A DNA stretch of 64,000 nucleotides from Micromonospora profundi (GTDB lineage Bacteria; Actinomycetota; Actinomycetes; Mycobacteriales; Micromonosporaceae): positions 5,365,001 to 5,429,000 of the forward strand of contig NZ_JAATJK010000001.1 of assembly GCF_011927785.1 (NCBI RefSeq), written 5' to 3'. Each line of letters starts with the position of its first letter. The first letter of the stretch is position 1. A program made the position numbers and the translations under genes. The notes under the pieces were generated by a model. The model made no database searches. It worked only from the letters and a program-made list of their open reading frames with translations, and had not been told where the DNA came from. Positions 8,714-16,988 of this stretch are shown one piece after another.

Positions 8714-10252
8714 TTAGTGCTGGTGCGGCCGGTTGCGGATGAGGGTGAGCGCGAGAACGGCGGTGACGAGGAAGACGACGCCGTTGATCCACAAGCCGGC
8801 CTGGACTCCGGAGGTCAGGGCCTCGGCGAGCGCCGCCCGTACCGGATCAGGCAGTGGCTGGCCGTCGGTGGCGCCGGTGGCCGCGGCTGCCTGCACAGCG
8901 ACCCGGGTGGGCGCGTCGACCTGGTGGGCGGCGAGCCGCTCGGGCAGGTCGGACAGCATCGTTGTGGTGAGCAGCGTGCCGAGCAGGGACGAGCCGAGCA
9001 CCGAGCCGACCTGGCGGGCGGCGTTGACGGCGCCGGAGGCCATGCCCGCCTGCGCGGGCGCGACGCTCGCCAGTGCCGCCGCGGTCGCCGGAGCCACCAC
9101 CAGGGCGCAGGCCGCGCCGAACAGCGCGAGCAGCGGCCACCGCTGGTCGAACGGAGTGGTCGGGCCCTGGGTGGCGAGGCCGAAGCTGGCCAGTGCCCCG
9201 AGGACGAGGCCGGCGGTGAGGGGCGCCTTGAACCCGGTACGGCGGATCAGCCGCCCCGCGCCGAAGGCCACGACCGCGTAGACACCGAAGAGCACGAGCA
9301 TCCGCCAGCCGGTGTCCAGCGGGCTGAGGGCCTGCGCCCGCTCCTGGAACAGGACGAGCAGGATCGCCACGCCGGTGAAGCCGAACAGCGACACCGCGGC
9401 GACGACCATGACGGCGCTGAACGACTTCGAGCGGAACAGCCGTACGTCGAGCATCGGTGCGCCGGTGCGCAGTTCGACAAGCACGAACGCGATCAGCGCG
9501 GCGGCCGAGGCAACCCAGGCCGACGTCACCACCGGACTCGTGTAGCCGTCCCGGCCGCCCCGGATCATGGCGTAGACGGCGGCGGCGATGGCGACGGTGC
9601 CGAGCAGCAGGCCGGGTACGTCGAGGCGGCCCGCGCTCGGCTGGGACTCGGCCACTCCGATCGCGGCGACGACGAGGGTGACCAGGCCCAGCACGATCGT
9701 GGACAGATAGACGCTGTGCCACGAGTGGTGCTGCAACAGCGCCCCGGCGATCAGCGGGCCGACCGCGAGACCGATGCCGGAGGCCGCCGACCAGGCGGTG
9801 ATGACCTCGGTACGGCGGTGCGGGTCGGTGAAGGTGGCGCCCAGGATCGCCAGGCTGTTCGGCAGGATCAGGGCACCACCGAGACCCGCGACCATCTGCC
9901 CCACGATCACCCAGGTCACTGTGGGCGAACTCACCACCACGGCACCGCCGACGATCATGGCGATGACGCCCGCGCTGAACATGCGCCGACGCCCGTACCG
10001 GTTGCCCAGAGTGGCGGCGGACAGCACCACGCTCGCCACGACCAGTGTGTACGCGCTGGGAATCCAGATCAGTGTGGTGGCGTCGACCCGCAGGTCGCGC
10101 TGGATGGTGGTCAGGGCGGACACGGTGGCGGTGATCTGGAGGAACGTGATCATCGCGCCCAGGCACGTGGCGAGAAGCGTCGCGGCGGGAGAGCCACGAA
10201 GGGACGAGCGGGCGGTGGCAGCCGGTCTGGGTGCTGCGGTGTTGGTGGCCAT
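8714..10252 (-). CDS. DHA2-family (EmrB/QacA-type) MFS drug exporter
   Basis: This is a 512-aa proton-coupled efflux transporter of the 14-helix DHA2 group. The N-terminal half shows ATVSALTTIQRDL in the first loop region, the motif-A-like segment LGNRYGRRRMF between helices 2 and 3, and the antiporter motif-C type stretch SAASGIGLAVGPLIAGALL in helix 5. Further hydrophobic segments continue evenly to the C-terminus. The start is placed at the ATG at 10252, seven bases after GAGGA; a GTG at 10264 is in frame but has no such site. It diverges from an HxlR regulator over an inverted-repeat operator, so it is probably repressed by that protein and induced by an unidentified toxic compound. Confidence 0.93.
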   Translation of the reverse strand: MATNTAAPRPAATARSSLRGSPAATLLATCLGAMITFLQITATVSALTTIQRDLRVDATTLIWIPSAYTLVVASVVLSAATLGNRYGRRRMFSAGVIAMIVGGAVVVSSPTVTWVIVGQMVAGLGGALILPNSLAILGATFTDPHRRTEVITAWSAASGIGLAVGPLIAGALLQHHSWHSVYLSTIVLGLVTLVVAAIGVAESQPSAGRLDVPGLLLGTVAIAAAVYAMIRGGRDGYTSPVVTSAWVASAAALIAFVLVELRTGAPMLDVRLFRSKSFSAVMVVAAVSLFGFTGVAILLVLFQERAQALSPLDTGWRMLVLFGVYAVVAFGAGRLIRRTGFKAPLTAGLVLGALASFGLATQGPTTPFDQRWPLLALFGAACALVVAPATAAALASVAPAQAGMASGAVNAARQVGSVLGSSLLGTLLTTTMLSDLPERLAAHQVDAPTRVAVQAAAATGATDGQPLPDPVRAALAEALTSGVQAGLWINGVVFLVTAVLALTLIRNRPHQH

Positions 10253-10277
10253 TGGCGTCCTCACGGTGTGCGTCCGG

Positions 10278-10346
10278 CTGACTTGCGTCTGCTGAAGCCA
10301 GCAGCGACCCAGTGAAGCACCTGACTAGCTCTAATGCAAGTCAGGT
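10278..10346. promoter_or_regulatory. HxlR-type operator: inverted repeat ACCTGACT-N12-AGTCAGGT
   Basis: The 93-base spacer between the exporter and the HxlR gene contains a perfect 8+8 inverted repeat (10319-10326 and 10339-10346) with a 12-base centre. A further half-site CTGACTTGC at 10278-10286 is the reverse complement of GCAAGTCAG at 10336-10344. HxlR proteins bind as dimers to such repeats. The arrangement suggests that one regulator controls both divergent promoters. Confidence 0.65.
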
Positions 10347-10357
10347 AGGCTGGACGC

Positions 10358-10837
10358 ATGGAGGACCTACGGGACGACCGCGACTCCTGGTCGAATACGA
10401 ACTGCTCGGTGGCCCGCGCGATGGACATCGTGGGCAGCAGGTCGACGCTTCTGATCATGCGCGACGCTCTGCTCGGTACGCGCCGTTTCGACGACTTCGT
10501 CCGCCGGGTCGGGATCGGCGAGCCCGCCATCGCCTCCCGACTGAAGGAGATGGTCGCCGCCGGCCTGCTCGAACGGATCCCCTACCGGGAGCCGGGGCAG
10601 CGCACCCGCCACGAATACCGGCTCACCACCAAGGGGCGTGAGCTGCTGCCTGTCATCACCGCGCTGCGCAACTGGGGCGACGCCTGGGCCGCCGACGACG
10701 CAGGCCCTCCGATCATCGCCCTCCACCACGACTGTGGCGAGCCCGTGCGGGCTGTGCTCCGCTGCGCGGCCGGTCACGACGTCGACAGCGGCGACATCGA
10801 CATCACCGCCGGGCCGGGCCTGATCCGCCGCGACTGA
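10358..10837 (+). CDS. HxlR-family winged-helix transcriptional regulator
   Basis: This is a 159-aa MarR-like winged-helix regulator. The N-terminus has the HxlR signature: a cysteine in NCSVARAMDIVGSRSTLLIM, then LLGTRRFDDFVRRVGI, IASRLKEMVAAGLLERIPY and EYRLTTKGRELLPVI. The single N-terminal cysteine (NCS) is the position used as a redox or electrophile sensor in some members. The C-terminal 40 residues are an extension with two further cysteines (HHDCGEP, LRCAAGH), which could add metal or redox sensing. The ATG at 10358 sits just after the operator with a weak ribosome site. It probably represses itself and the divergent exporter. Confidence 0.92.
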   Translation: MEDLRDDRDSWSNTNCSVARAMDIVGSRSTLLIMRDALLGTRRFDDFVRRVGIGEPAIASRLKEMVAAGLLERIPYREPGQRTRHEYRLTTKGRELLPVITALRNWGDAWAADDAGPPIIALHHDCGEPVRAVLRCAAGHDVDSGDIDITAGPGLIRRD

Positions 10838-10860
10838 CGCCGAGGGCTCCCGAGCATGCT

Positions 10861-10894
10861 GAATGGCGGGCCGTGAGACGACGGCCCGCCATTC
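10861..10894. terminator. Bidirectional terminator hairpin
   Basis: A perfect 14-bp stem (GAATGGCGGGCCGT and its complement) with a six-base loop lies between the convergent HxlR and GH27 genes. It is placed to end transcription from both sides. There is no clear U-tract, as is usual in actinomycetes. Confidence 0.75.
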
Positions 10895-10899
10895 GTGGA

Positions 10900-13128
10900 T
10901 CAGAGGACGATCTGGTGCACCCGGTCGTCAACGCCGCGTACGGCGAGCCAGGCGCTGCCGTTGGCACCGGCGGCGGCTCCCGGTGCGCCCCGGAAGGCGT
11001 CGGTGGCGAACTCGCCGCGGCGGAACCAGCCGCCCCACCCTCCGTCGGTCAGGTTGCGCTGCCACAGCCGGTTGTCGGCGGCCAGCGCGAACAGGTAGAC
11101 CCGACCGGACGTGGCGAGCAGTGTCGGGCTGCCGCTCGTGGTGCCGCCCAGGTTGGTCCAGGCCGACCAGGTGGTGCCGGTCCGGCTGCGCCACCACACC
11201 TCGTCGGTACGGCTGCGAACCGCCACGTGCAGCACTCCCGCGTCGTCGACGACGGCGCTCGGCCGGCCGTAGATCGGCCTGTCGTCGGGAGCGCCGACGC
11301 CTGTCCAACCGGCGCCCGGGGTCCGTGACCAGAGCTTGCCGTCGGCGCCACGGACGACAAGCGTCCACTGTGTCGGGCTGGTCCACGCCACAGTCGGTCC
11401 GTCGGTAAGCGAGCCGCCGAGGCTGCGCCACGGTCCCCACTTCCCGCCGACAAAGCTGCGCTGCCAGGCCGCGTTGTCGGTGCCCCGCACGAAGACGTCG
11501 ATCCGGCCGTCCGCCGAGGCGTACGCCGCCGGCTGGCCGAGGATCCGGCCGCCGACCGGGCCGCCCAGCGAGGTCCAGTGCGTTCCCCAGGTCGTACCGG
11601 AGCGGGTGTTGACAGCCAACGCGCCCTGCGCGTCGCGGACGAAGGCTGTGGCGTGCGTGTCGTCCACCCGGACCAGCGCCGGGCTGGCGCTCGCCGTGCC
11701 GCCGAGGTTGGCGCCGGCGACCTGGTCGGCGCCGCGCAGACCCAGCATGGCCACGCCGTGCGCCGGGACCTCCACTGTGTACGAGCCGGTGAACGGCTGG
11801 ACACCCGCCGTGCTCGGCGCGGCGTCGACGTCCGCGCGGGCCCACAGGTCACGAACCCGGACCGGGCCGTCGAGCGCGACGTCGGCGAAGGTCACAGTGA
11901 TCTGCTGGGCGGAGTCGTGCCGGTTGAGCAACGCGACCGCCCGCTTGCCGGAGCCGGTCAGCACCTTGCTCCAGACCTGCGCGTCGGTGCCGGTGTCGAC
12001 GACCTTGACGCCCTGGCGGACCAGCGGGTCCTGGTCCACCGCGATGATCTCCGGGTTGGTCAGCGCCGAGATCATCTCGTCGGGCAGACCGCGCGGGTCG
12101 GAGCCGATCACCAGCGGCGCGGCCATGATGGCCCACATGCCGAGCTGGGTCTTGGACTCCTCCAGGCTCAACTCGTACCCGCCGTCGGGCAGCGGACGCA
12201 TCGGCAGCAGGTAGTCCGGGTCGTTGTAGTGGCCCGGCCCGGTCGCCGCAGGGTGGTACGCGTTGACGTCCATGTTGCGCAGGACCCACGGGAACGCCCA
12301 CTGCGGCGTCGGGTCGGTGAGCCCCACGTCGGTGTACGTCCGCCACGAGTCGGCGACAGTCGGCGCGTACGTGTAGCTCCAGGTGGAGAGCTGCTCCGGG
12401 GTGTACGGCCCCCCACCCCAGTCGGAGCTGACCGGGTTGCAGATGTTGAGCAGCATCGGGCGGGGCGACTGGCGTACCGCCTCGGCCAGCTCACGGAAGG
12501 TGGCCTCCGGGTCCAGCCCGGCGGCCCGGCCGCAGAGCCAGTCGGCCTTGAGCGCGTCGAAGCCCCAGCCGGCGAACTGTGCGACGTCGGCGGCGTAGTG
12601 GCCGTTGCTGCCCAGCCCGCACTGCCCCGGCAGGTACGGGCCGGCGTCGGTGTAGATGCCGGCCTTCATGCCCTTGCTGTGGATGTACGCGGCCAGCGCG
12701 GCCATCCCACCCGGGAAGCGTGCGGGGTCGGCGACGAGCTGACCGGCCTCGTTACGAGGGGTGGGCGCGGCCCAGTTGCCGTCGATCCAGACGTAGGTGT
12801 AGCCGGCGTCGCGCAGGCCGCTGCTGACCATGTGGTCGGTGACCGACCGTACTTCGGCCTCGGTGGGGTCGCCACCGAGGCCGAAGTAGGTGTTCCAGCC
12901 CTGGTAGGGCGTGGGGGCGAGCCCGCTGTTGTGAAACGTCGGCGCGCCCTGGTCTTCGGCGCCGGTCGCGGCGGGGGCGTGGCCGGGTCGACCCGGCCCG
13001 CCGGGTGCGTGGCCGTGGCCGGGCTGCGGTGGGCTGGCGGGCGGTGGGCCGGCGGTGGCCGGCAGCGGGCCGACGACGCCCAGGCCGAGCACGGCCAGAG
13101 CGACGGTCAGCGGTCGGATCAGGCGCAT
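10900..13128 (-). CDS. Secreted GH27 alpha-galactosidase with C-terminal lectin-like beta-propeller
   Basis: This 742-aa enzyme removes terminal alpha-galactose. It has a Sec signal peptide (MRLIRPLTVALAVLGLGVVG, cleavage near ATAGP) and a Pro/Gly/His-rich linker. The GH27 barrel follows from about residue 70 (TPYQGWNTYFGLGG). The nucleophile is Asp196 in FDALKADWLCG; the acid/base is the Asp of DSWRTYTDV. GHYNDPDYLLP and IMAAPLVIGSDPR are further GH27 marks. A small beta-sandwich follows the barrel. The last 280 residues contain repeated W-x-S/N-LGG and FVRG units typical of PLL/tachylectin-like propellers, probably carbohydrate-binding. The ATG at 13128 follows AGGAG. It is the last gene of the alpha-galactoside uptake operon and acts outside the cell. 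Confidence 0.93.
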   Translation of the reverse strand: MRLIRPLTVALAVLGLGVVGPLPATAGPPPASPPQPGHGHAPGGPGRPGHAPAATGAEDQGAPTFHNSGLAPTPYQGWNTYFGLGGDPTEAEVRSVTDHMVSSGLRDAGYTYVWIDGNWAAPTPRNEAGQLVADPARFPGGMAALAAYIHSKGMKAGIYTDAGPYLPGQCGLGSNGHYAADVAQFAGWGFDALKADWLCGRAAGLDPEATFRELAEAVRQSPRPMLLNICNPVSSDWGGGPYTPEQLSTWSYTYAPTVADSWRTYTDVGLTDPTPQWAFPWVLRNMDVNAYHPAATGPGHYNDPDYLLPMRPLPDGGYELSLEESKTQLGMWAIMAAPLVIGSDPRGLPDEMISALTNPEIIAVDQDPLVRQGVKVVDTGTDAQVWSKVLTGSGKRAVALLNRHDSAQQITVTFADVALDGPVRVRDLWARADVDAAPSTAGVQPFTGSYTVEVPAHGVAMLGLRGADQVAGANLGGTASASPALVRVDDTHATAFVRDAQGALAVNTRSGTTWGTHWTSLGGPVGGRILGQPAAYASADGRIDVFVRGTDNAAWQRSFVGGKWGPWRSLGGSLTDGPTVAWTSPTQWTLVVRGADGKLWSRTPGAGWTGVGAPDDRPIYGRPSAVVDDAGVLHVAVRSRTDEVWWRSRTGTTWSAWTNLGGTTSGSPTLLATSGRVYLFALAADNRLWQRNLTDGGWGGWFRRGEFATDAFRGAPGAAAGANGSAWLAVRGVDDRVHQIVL

Positions 13129-13173
13129 GGAGGTACTCCTGTCCCTCGGGGGTGGGGTGGTGGTGCTCCGACC

Positions 13174-15252
13174 TCAGTCGCGGGTCAGCACGATGAGGTC
13201 GGCGTCGTGGGTCGGGCTCCACTGCACGGGCAGGCCGACGGCGCCCAGGTGACTGCCGGAGTAGCGCCGATCGCCGTGCCGATACCTCGCGACGGGGTCG
13301 AGCCCGCGCAGCGGCAGCCGCACCGGGCGGGACGGGAGCAGACCGGTGCCGTCGAGGTGGCCTGTGTGCCAGGCCAGCACGACGACCCGGCTCTCGTCCG
13401 CAGCGGTGTACTGCACAGCGCAGCGCGCCTGGTCGGGGCCGCCGATCAGGTGCACCTCGCCGTGCGTGACGACGTCCCGGATCTCCTTGTAGCGGGCGAT
13501 CCAGCCGGCCGCCTCGGCCCGCTCGGCGGCAGTCCAGGCCCGGATGTCAGCGCCGACGCCGAGCACGCCGGCCATCGCGAGCACGAACCGGAACGCCAAC
13601 GAACGCGGCCGGGTGTCGAACAGGCCGGGCGCGTCGGTGACCCAGGAGCTGAGCAGGTGTGGGGCGTTGGCGTGCAGGAAGCCGTACTGGATGGCCAGCC
13701 GGTCCAGCGGGCCGGTGTTGTCGCTGGGCCAGAACACGTCGGCGCGGGCGGCCATCGCCAGGTCGGTCCGCGCGCCGCCGCCGGCGCACGCCTCGATGAG
13801 CACGCCGGGGTGGGCGTGGCGCAGCCGCTCGTAGATCCGGTGCAGGTTGGCGACGTGCGCGCCGTCCAGGTCGACGGGGCCGATGCCGCCCGGCCGTCCC
13901 GGCTCGGTACGCGGGCGGTTGAAGTCCCACTTCAGGTAGTCGACGTCGTAGCGGCGCAGCAGGCCGTCCACTGTGGAGTGCACGAACTCGGCGACCTCCG
14001 GCCGGCCCAGGTCCAGCAGGTACTGGTTGCGGACCGGGGTGAGCGGCCGACCGTCGACGGAGTAGACCCAGTCGGGGTGCGCGGCGTAGAGCGCGGACTT
14101 CGGGTTGACGCACTCCGGCTCGACCCAGAGCCCGAAGTTCAGACCGAGCGCGCGGACGTCGGCGATGAACGCGTCGAAGCCTGCCGGGAACTTCGCCGGG
14201 TCCGGCGTCCAGTCGCCCAGCCCGGCCGTGTCGTCGTTGCGGCCGACGAACCAGCCGTCGTCCACCACGAACGTCTCCACGCCCAGCTCGGCGGCGATCC
14301 GGGCGAGCGCCAACTGGCTCTGCGCCTCGACGGCGAAGTAGGTGGCCTCCCAGGAGTTGTAGAGCACCGGACGCGGGGTGAGCCGGTCGGCGGCCAGCAG
14401 CCGCTGGTGGGTGTGCCAGACCCGGGCCAGCCCGTCCAGGCCGTCCGGGCTGTAGGCCCCGGCGACCACAGGCAGCCCCAACCGCTCACCTGGTGCCAGC
14501 TCCAGCGGACCGTCGACAAGTTGACGGCCGGCCCGTACCCGGGTCAGGCCGCCGGTGTCCCGCTCGGCGCTGATCTCCCACGAGCCGGTCCAGGCCAGGG
14601 CCATCCCCCAGGCCGCGCCGGTCGGGGCTGCGGTGTCCCGCACGGCCAGCCAGGGCACGTGCAGATGCCCGGGTACGCCCTGGGAGCTGCCGATGCTGAA
14701 CGTGCCGTGGCCCAGCTCGACATGGGAGAGCTGGAACTCCTGCGACCACTGCCCCCACTGGTGGCTGAGCAGCGCACCGTGCGGCGTCGGCACATTGAAC
14801 CCGCCCGAGAGGGCCCGGACCACCCGCAGCGGGTACCCGCCGCCGTTTGTCAGCTCGACCCACCGCTGCACCACGTCGGTGCCGGCAGGCACCCGGTAGT
14901 GCACCGTGGCCCGCAGCCCGGTCACCCTGTCGGCGAAGTCGACAGCCAGCTCCCGCCCGTCGGCGTCGGCCCGTGCCCCGGTGTGCCCGAAGCCGACCCG
15001 GCGCTGCCCGGAAGGGGTTTCCACCACCAGATCGGCACCCGTGAACGGGCGGTCGGCGTCGGTGGCGTACTCGATGGGGGCGGCGTCCCCGGCGGTGAGG
15101 AACGGAACCGGGCCGTCGTAGGCGACAGGCGACGGCCCCTCCGAGACGCCGTGCGGCCCCCACGCGACAAGTTCCAGCCAGCGGCCGTGCGCGGGCACCG
15201 TCACCGTGTACTCGGTGTGCGCGCCGCGCAGCGTCCAGCGCTGGGCGCTCAC
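13174..15252 (-). CDS. GH36 alpha-galactosidase (cytoplasmic)
   Basis: This 692-aa enzyme is predicted to hydrolyse imported alpha-galactosides such as melibiose or raffinose. An N-terminal beta-supersandwich is followed by the GH36 barrel. NSWEATYF, FVVDDGWFVGR and FGLWVEPECVNP lead to the nucleophile in YLKWDFNR and the acid/base in WPSDNTGPLDR. There is no signal peptide, so it is intracellular, in contrast to the secreted GH27 enzyme next to it. The GTG start at 15252 overlaps the stop of the upstream permease gene in GTGA, proving membership of the transporter operon. The length is typical of bacterial GH36 proteins. Confidence 0.95.
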   Translation of the reverse strand: MSAQRWTLRGAHTEYTVTVPAHGRWLELVAWGPHGVSEGPSPVAYDGPVPFLTAGDAAPIEYATDADRPFTGADLVVETPSGQRRVGFGHTGARADADGRELAVDFADRVTGLRATVHYRVPAGTDVVQRWVELTNGGGYPLRVVRALSGGFNVPTPHGALLSHQWGQWSQEFQLSHVELGHGTFSIGSSQGVPGHLHVPWLAVRDTAAPTGAAWGMALAWTGSWEISAERDTGGLTRVRAGRQLVDGPLELAPGERLGLPVVAGAYSPDGLDGLARVWHTHQRLLAADRLTPRPVLYNSWEATYFAVEAQSQLALARIAAELGVETFVVDDGWFVGRNDDTAGLGDWTPDPAKFPAGFDAFIADVRALGLNFGLWVEPECVNPKSALYAAHPDWVYSVDGRPLTPVRNQYLLDLGRPEVAEFVHSTVDGLLRRYDVDYLKWDFNRPRTEPGRPGGIGPVDLDGAHVANLHRIYERLRHAHPGVLIEACAGGGARTDLAMAARADVFWPSDNTGPLDRLAIQYGFLHANAPHLLSSWVTDAPGLFDTRPRSLAFRFVLAMAGVLGVGADIRAWTAAERAEAAGWIARYKEIRDVVTHGEVHLIGGPDQARCAVQYTAADESRVVVLAWHTGHLDGTGLLPSRPVRLPLRGLDPVARYRHGDRRYSGSHLGAVGLPVQWSPTHDADLIVLTRD

Positions 15253-16070
15253 TTGACCGCTCCGAGCGCCAGACCGGAGACGAAGTGCCGCTGGAAGCGC
15301 AGGAACACCGCGACGGTGGGGACAGCCGCGATGACAGTGCCCGCCGCGATGACGTTCCAGGACGAGACGAACTGCCCCTGGAGGCCGAGCAGCGCCGGTG
15401 TGACAGGCATGTTGTCGTCGGTACGCAGCACGGTGATCGCCCAGAGCAGGTCGTTGAAGATCCAGGTGAAGGAGAGCGCGCCGAGGGCGGCAAGCGCGGG
15501 CCGGGTCAGCGGCAGCATCACCTTGGTGAAGATCTGCGCAGTGCCCGCGCCGTCGATCGTCGCCGCCTCCTGAATCTCGCCCGGCAGGTCCCGCATGAAG
15601 CCGTGCAGGACGAAGGTGTAGAAGCCCAGCCCGAAGCCGACCTGCACGGCGATCAGCGCCCAGAGCGTGTCGTACAGGCCGGTCAACTCGCTGAACTTCG
15701 CCACCGGGATGAGCAGGATCTGCGGCGGCAGCAGGTTGCCGGCGAGCATCAGCAGCAGGATGGTCCGCCGGCCGGGGATCCGGAAGCGACTAAGCGCGAA
15801 TGCGGCCATCGCGGCCAGCCCCAGGCTCAACAGCACCGAGGGGACTGTGACAAGCATGCTGTTGATCAGCGCCCGCAGCTCGCCACCGTCGGTCCACGCC
15901 TGCCGGTAGGTGTCCAGCGTGAACGACCGGGGCAGGCTGCCCACGCCGTGTGCGGCGATGTCGTCGAACGATCGGGTGGACATCACCACGACCCAGATCA
16001 CCGGGCCCAGCCACAGCAGGGAGAGCAGGATCATGCCGGTGTGGAAGGCCCCGGTGCGGAGCTTGTTCAT
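15249..16070 (-). CDS. ABC sugar importer permease, MalG-type
   Basis: This is a 273-aa inner-membrane permease of a carbohydrate-uptake (CUT1) ABC transporter. The N-terminus MNKLRTGAFHTGMILLSLLW begins the first of six hydrophobic helices. The EAA loop that contacts the ATPase is present as EIQEAATIDGAGTAQIF. The ATG at 16070 overlaps the stop of the partner permease in ATGA. The operon lacks an ATPase gene; actinomycetes commonly energise several such importers with one shared MsiK-type ATPase encoded elsewhere. The neighbouring alpha-galactosidases indicate alpha-galactosides as the cargo. Confidence 0.93.
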   Translation of the reverse strand: MNKLRTGAFHTGMILLSLLWLGPVIWVVVMSTRSFDDIAAHGVGSLPRSFTLDTYRQAWTDGGELRALINSMLVTVPSVLLSLGLAAMAAFALSRFRIPGRRTILLLMLAGNLLPPQILLIPVAKFSELTGLYDTLWALIAVQVGFGLGFYTFVLHGFMRDLPGEIQEAATIDGAGTAQIFTKVMLPLTRPALAALGALSFTWIFNDLLWAITVLRTDDNMPVTPALLGLQGQFVSSWNVIAAGTVIAAVPTVAVFLRFQRHFVSGLALGAVK

Positions 16071-16987
16071 CACGCTTCCTCCCGGAACGCGCGGACCAGG
16101 TAGCCGAGGATGACGGCGAGCGCGAGCACGAAGATCACGACGGCGATCGCGGAGGCGTAGCCCAGCCGCAGGCTCTGGAACGCTGTCGAGTACATGTAGG
16201 TGCTGAGCAGCTCCGACGAGTGGTACGGGCCGCCCTTCGTCAGCGACCAGACGATGTCGAACGACCGCAGCGAATCGATCACGATGACCGACAGCACCAC
16301 CGCGTTTACCCCTTTGAGCTGGGGAATCGTGACGTGCCGCAACCTCTGCCAGGAGTTCGCGCCGTCCATCCGGGCCGCCTCGTGCAGCGCCGGGTCGATG
16401 GCCTTCAACCCGGCCAGGAACAGCACCATCACGTAGCCGATCTGCCGCCACAGCGCGGGCAGGATCACCGCGTACAACGCGGTCTGCGGGTCGGCAAGCC
16501 AGGGCCGGATCAGCTGCTCCAGGCCGACGGCCCGCAACAGCGTGTCGGCGATGCCGTCGGGTTGGTAGAAGACCCGCCAGACCAGCGCTGTCACCACAAG
16601 CGAGAAGACCACAGGGGTGAACAGCGCGGCGCGGTAGAAGCCGACCCCGCGCCGCTCCTTCTGCAGGACCAGCGCCATGCCGAAGCCGCCCAGCACGGAG
16701 AGGCCGCCGAAGAGCACCAGCCAGATCACCGTGTTGACGAGCGCACCCCGGAAGGTGGCGTCGCCGGCAAGCTCGACGTAGTTGTCAGCGCCGACGAAGG
16801 CCGGCGGCGACATGCCGTCCCAGCGGGTGAGGGAGAACCAGAAGCCCTGGAGCGCCGGCCAGAACACCCAGATGCTCTCGACCAGGAACGGCACCAGGAC
16901 GAACGCCACCAGCAGCGGCGACAGTCGAGCCGACCGTCGCCGCCGCCGGGTGGGGGTGACCGAAGTCGTGGAGATCGTTGCTGTCAC
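16070..16987 (-). CDS. ABC sugar importer permease, MalF-type
   Basis: This is the 305-aa partner permease of the CUT1 importer. A basic N-terminus (PTRRRRRSARLS) precedes the first helix, and the EAA loop reads ALHEAARMDGANSWQRL. WVFWPALQGFWFSLTRWDG and the YHSSELLSTYMYSTAFQ segment are typical of the MalF/UgpA type. The start is a GTG at 16987, two bases from the stop of the binding-protein gene. It forms a heterodimeric channel with the downstream MalG-type subunit. Confidence 0.93.
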   Translation of the reverse strand: MTATISTTSVTPTRRRRRSARLSPLLVAFVLVPFLVESIWVFWPALQGFWFSLTRWDGMSPPAFVGADNYVELAGDATFRGALVNTVIWLVLFGGLSVLGGFGMALVLQKERRGVGFYRAALFTPVVFSLVVTALVWRVFYQPDGIADTLLRAVGLEQLIRPWLADPQTALYAVILPALWRQIGYVMVLFLAGLKAIDPALHEAARMDGANSWQRLRHVTIPQLKGVNAVVLSVIVIDSLRSFDIVWSLTKGGPYHSSELLSTYMYSTAFQSLRLGYASAIAVVIFVLALAVILGYLVRAFREEA

Positions 16988-16988
16988 G

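Noticed and set aside
8364..8792. Possible phosphoesterase-like gene (LDVLVVADQVSP) upstream of the glycosyltransferase cassette
   Set aside because: Only a short motif-like stretch without further family features or a ribosome site, and the frame runs into the exporter gene.
11578..15573. A 1331-codon open frame on the plus strand, antisense to the GH27 and GH36 genes
   Set aside because: It has no ribosome site or family motif and exactly mirrors two clearly coding genes; such antisense frames are common in very GC-rich DNA.
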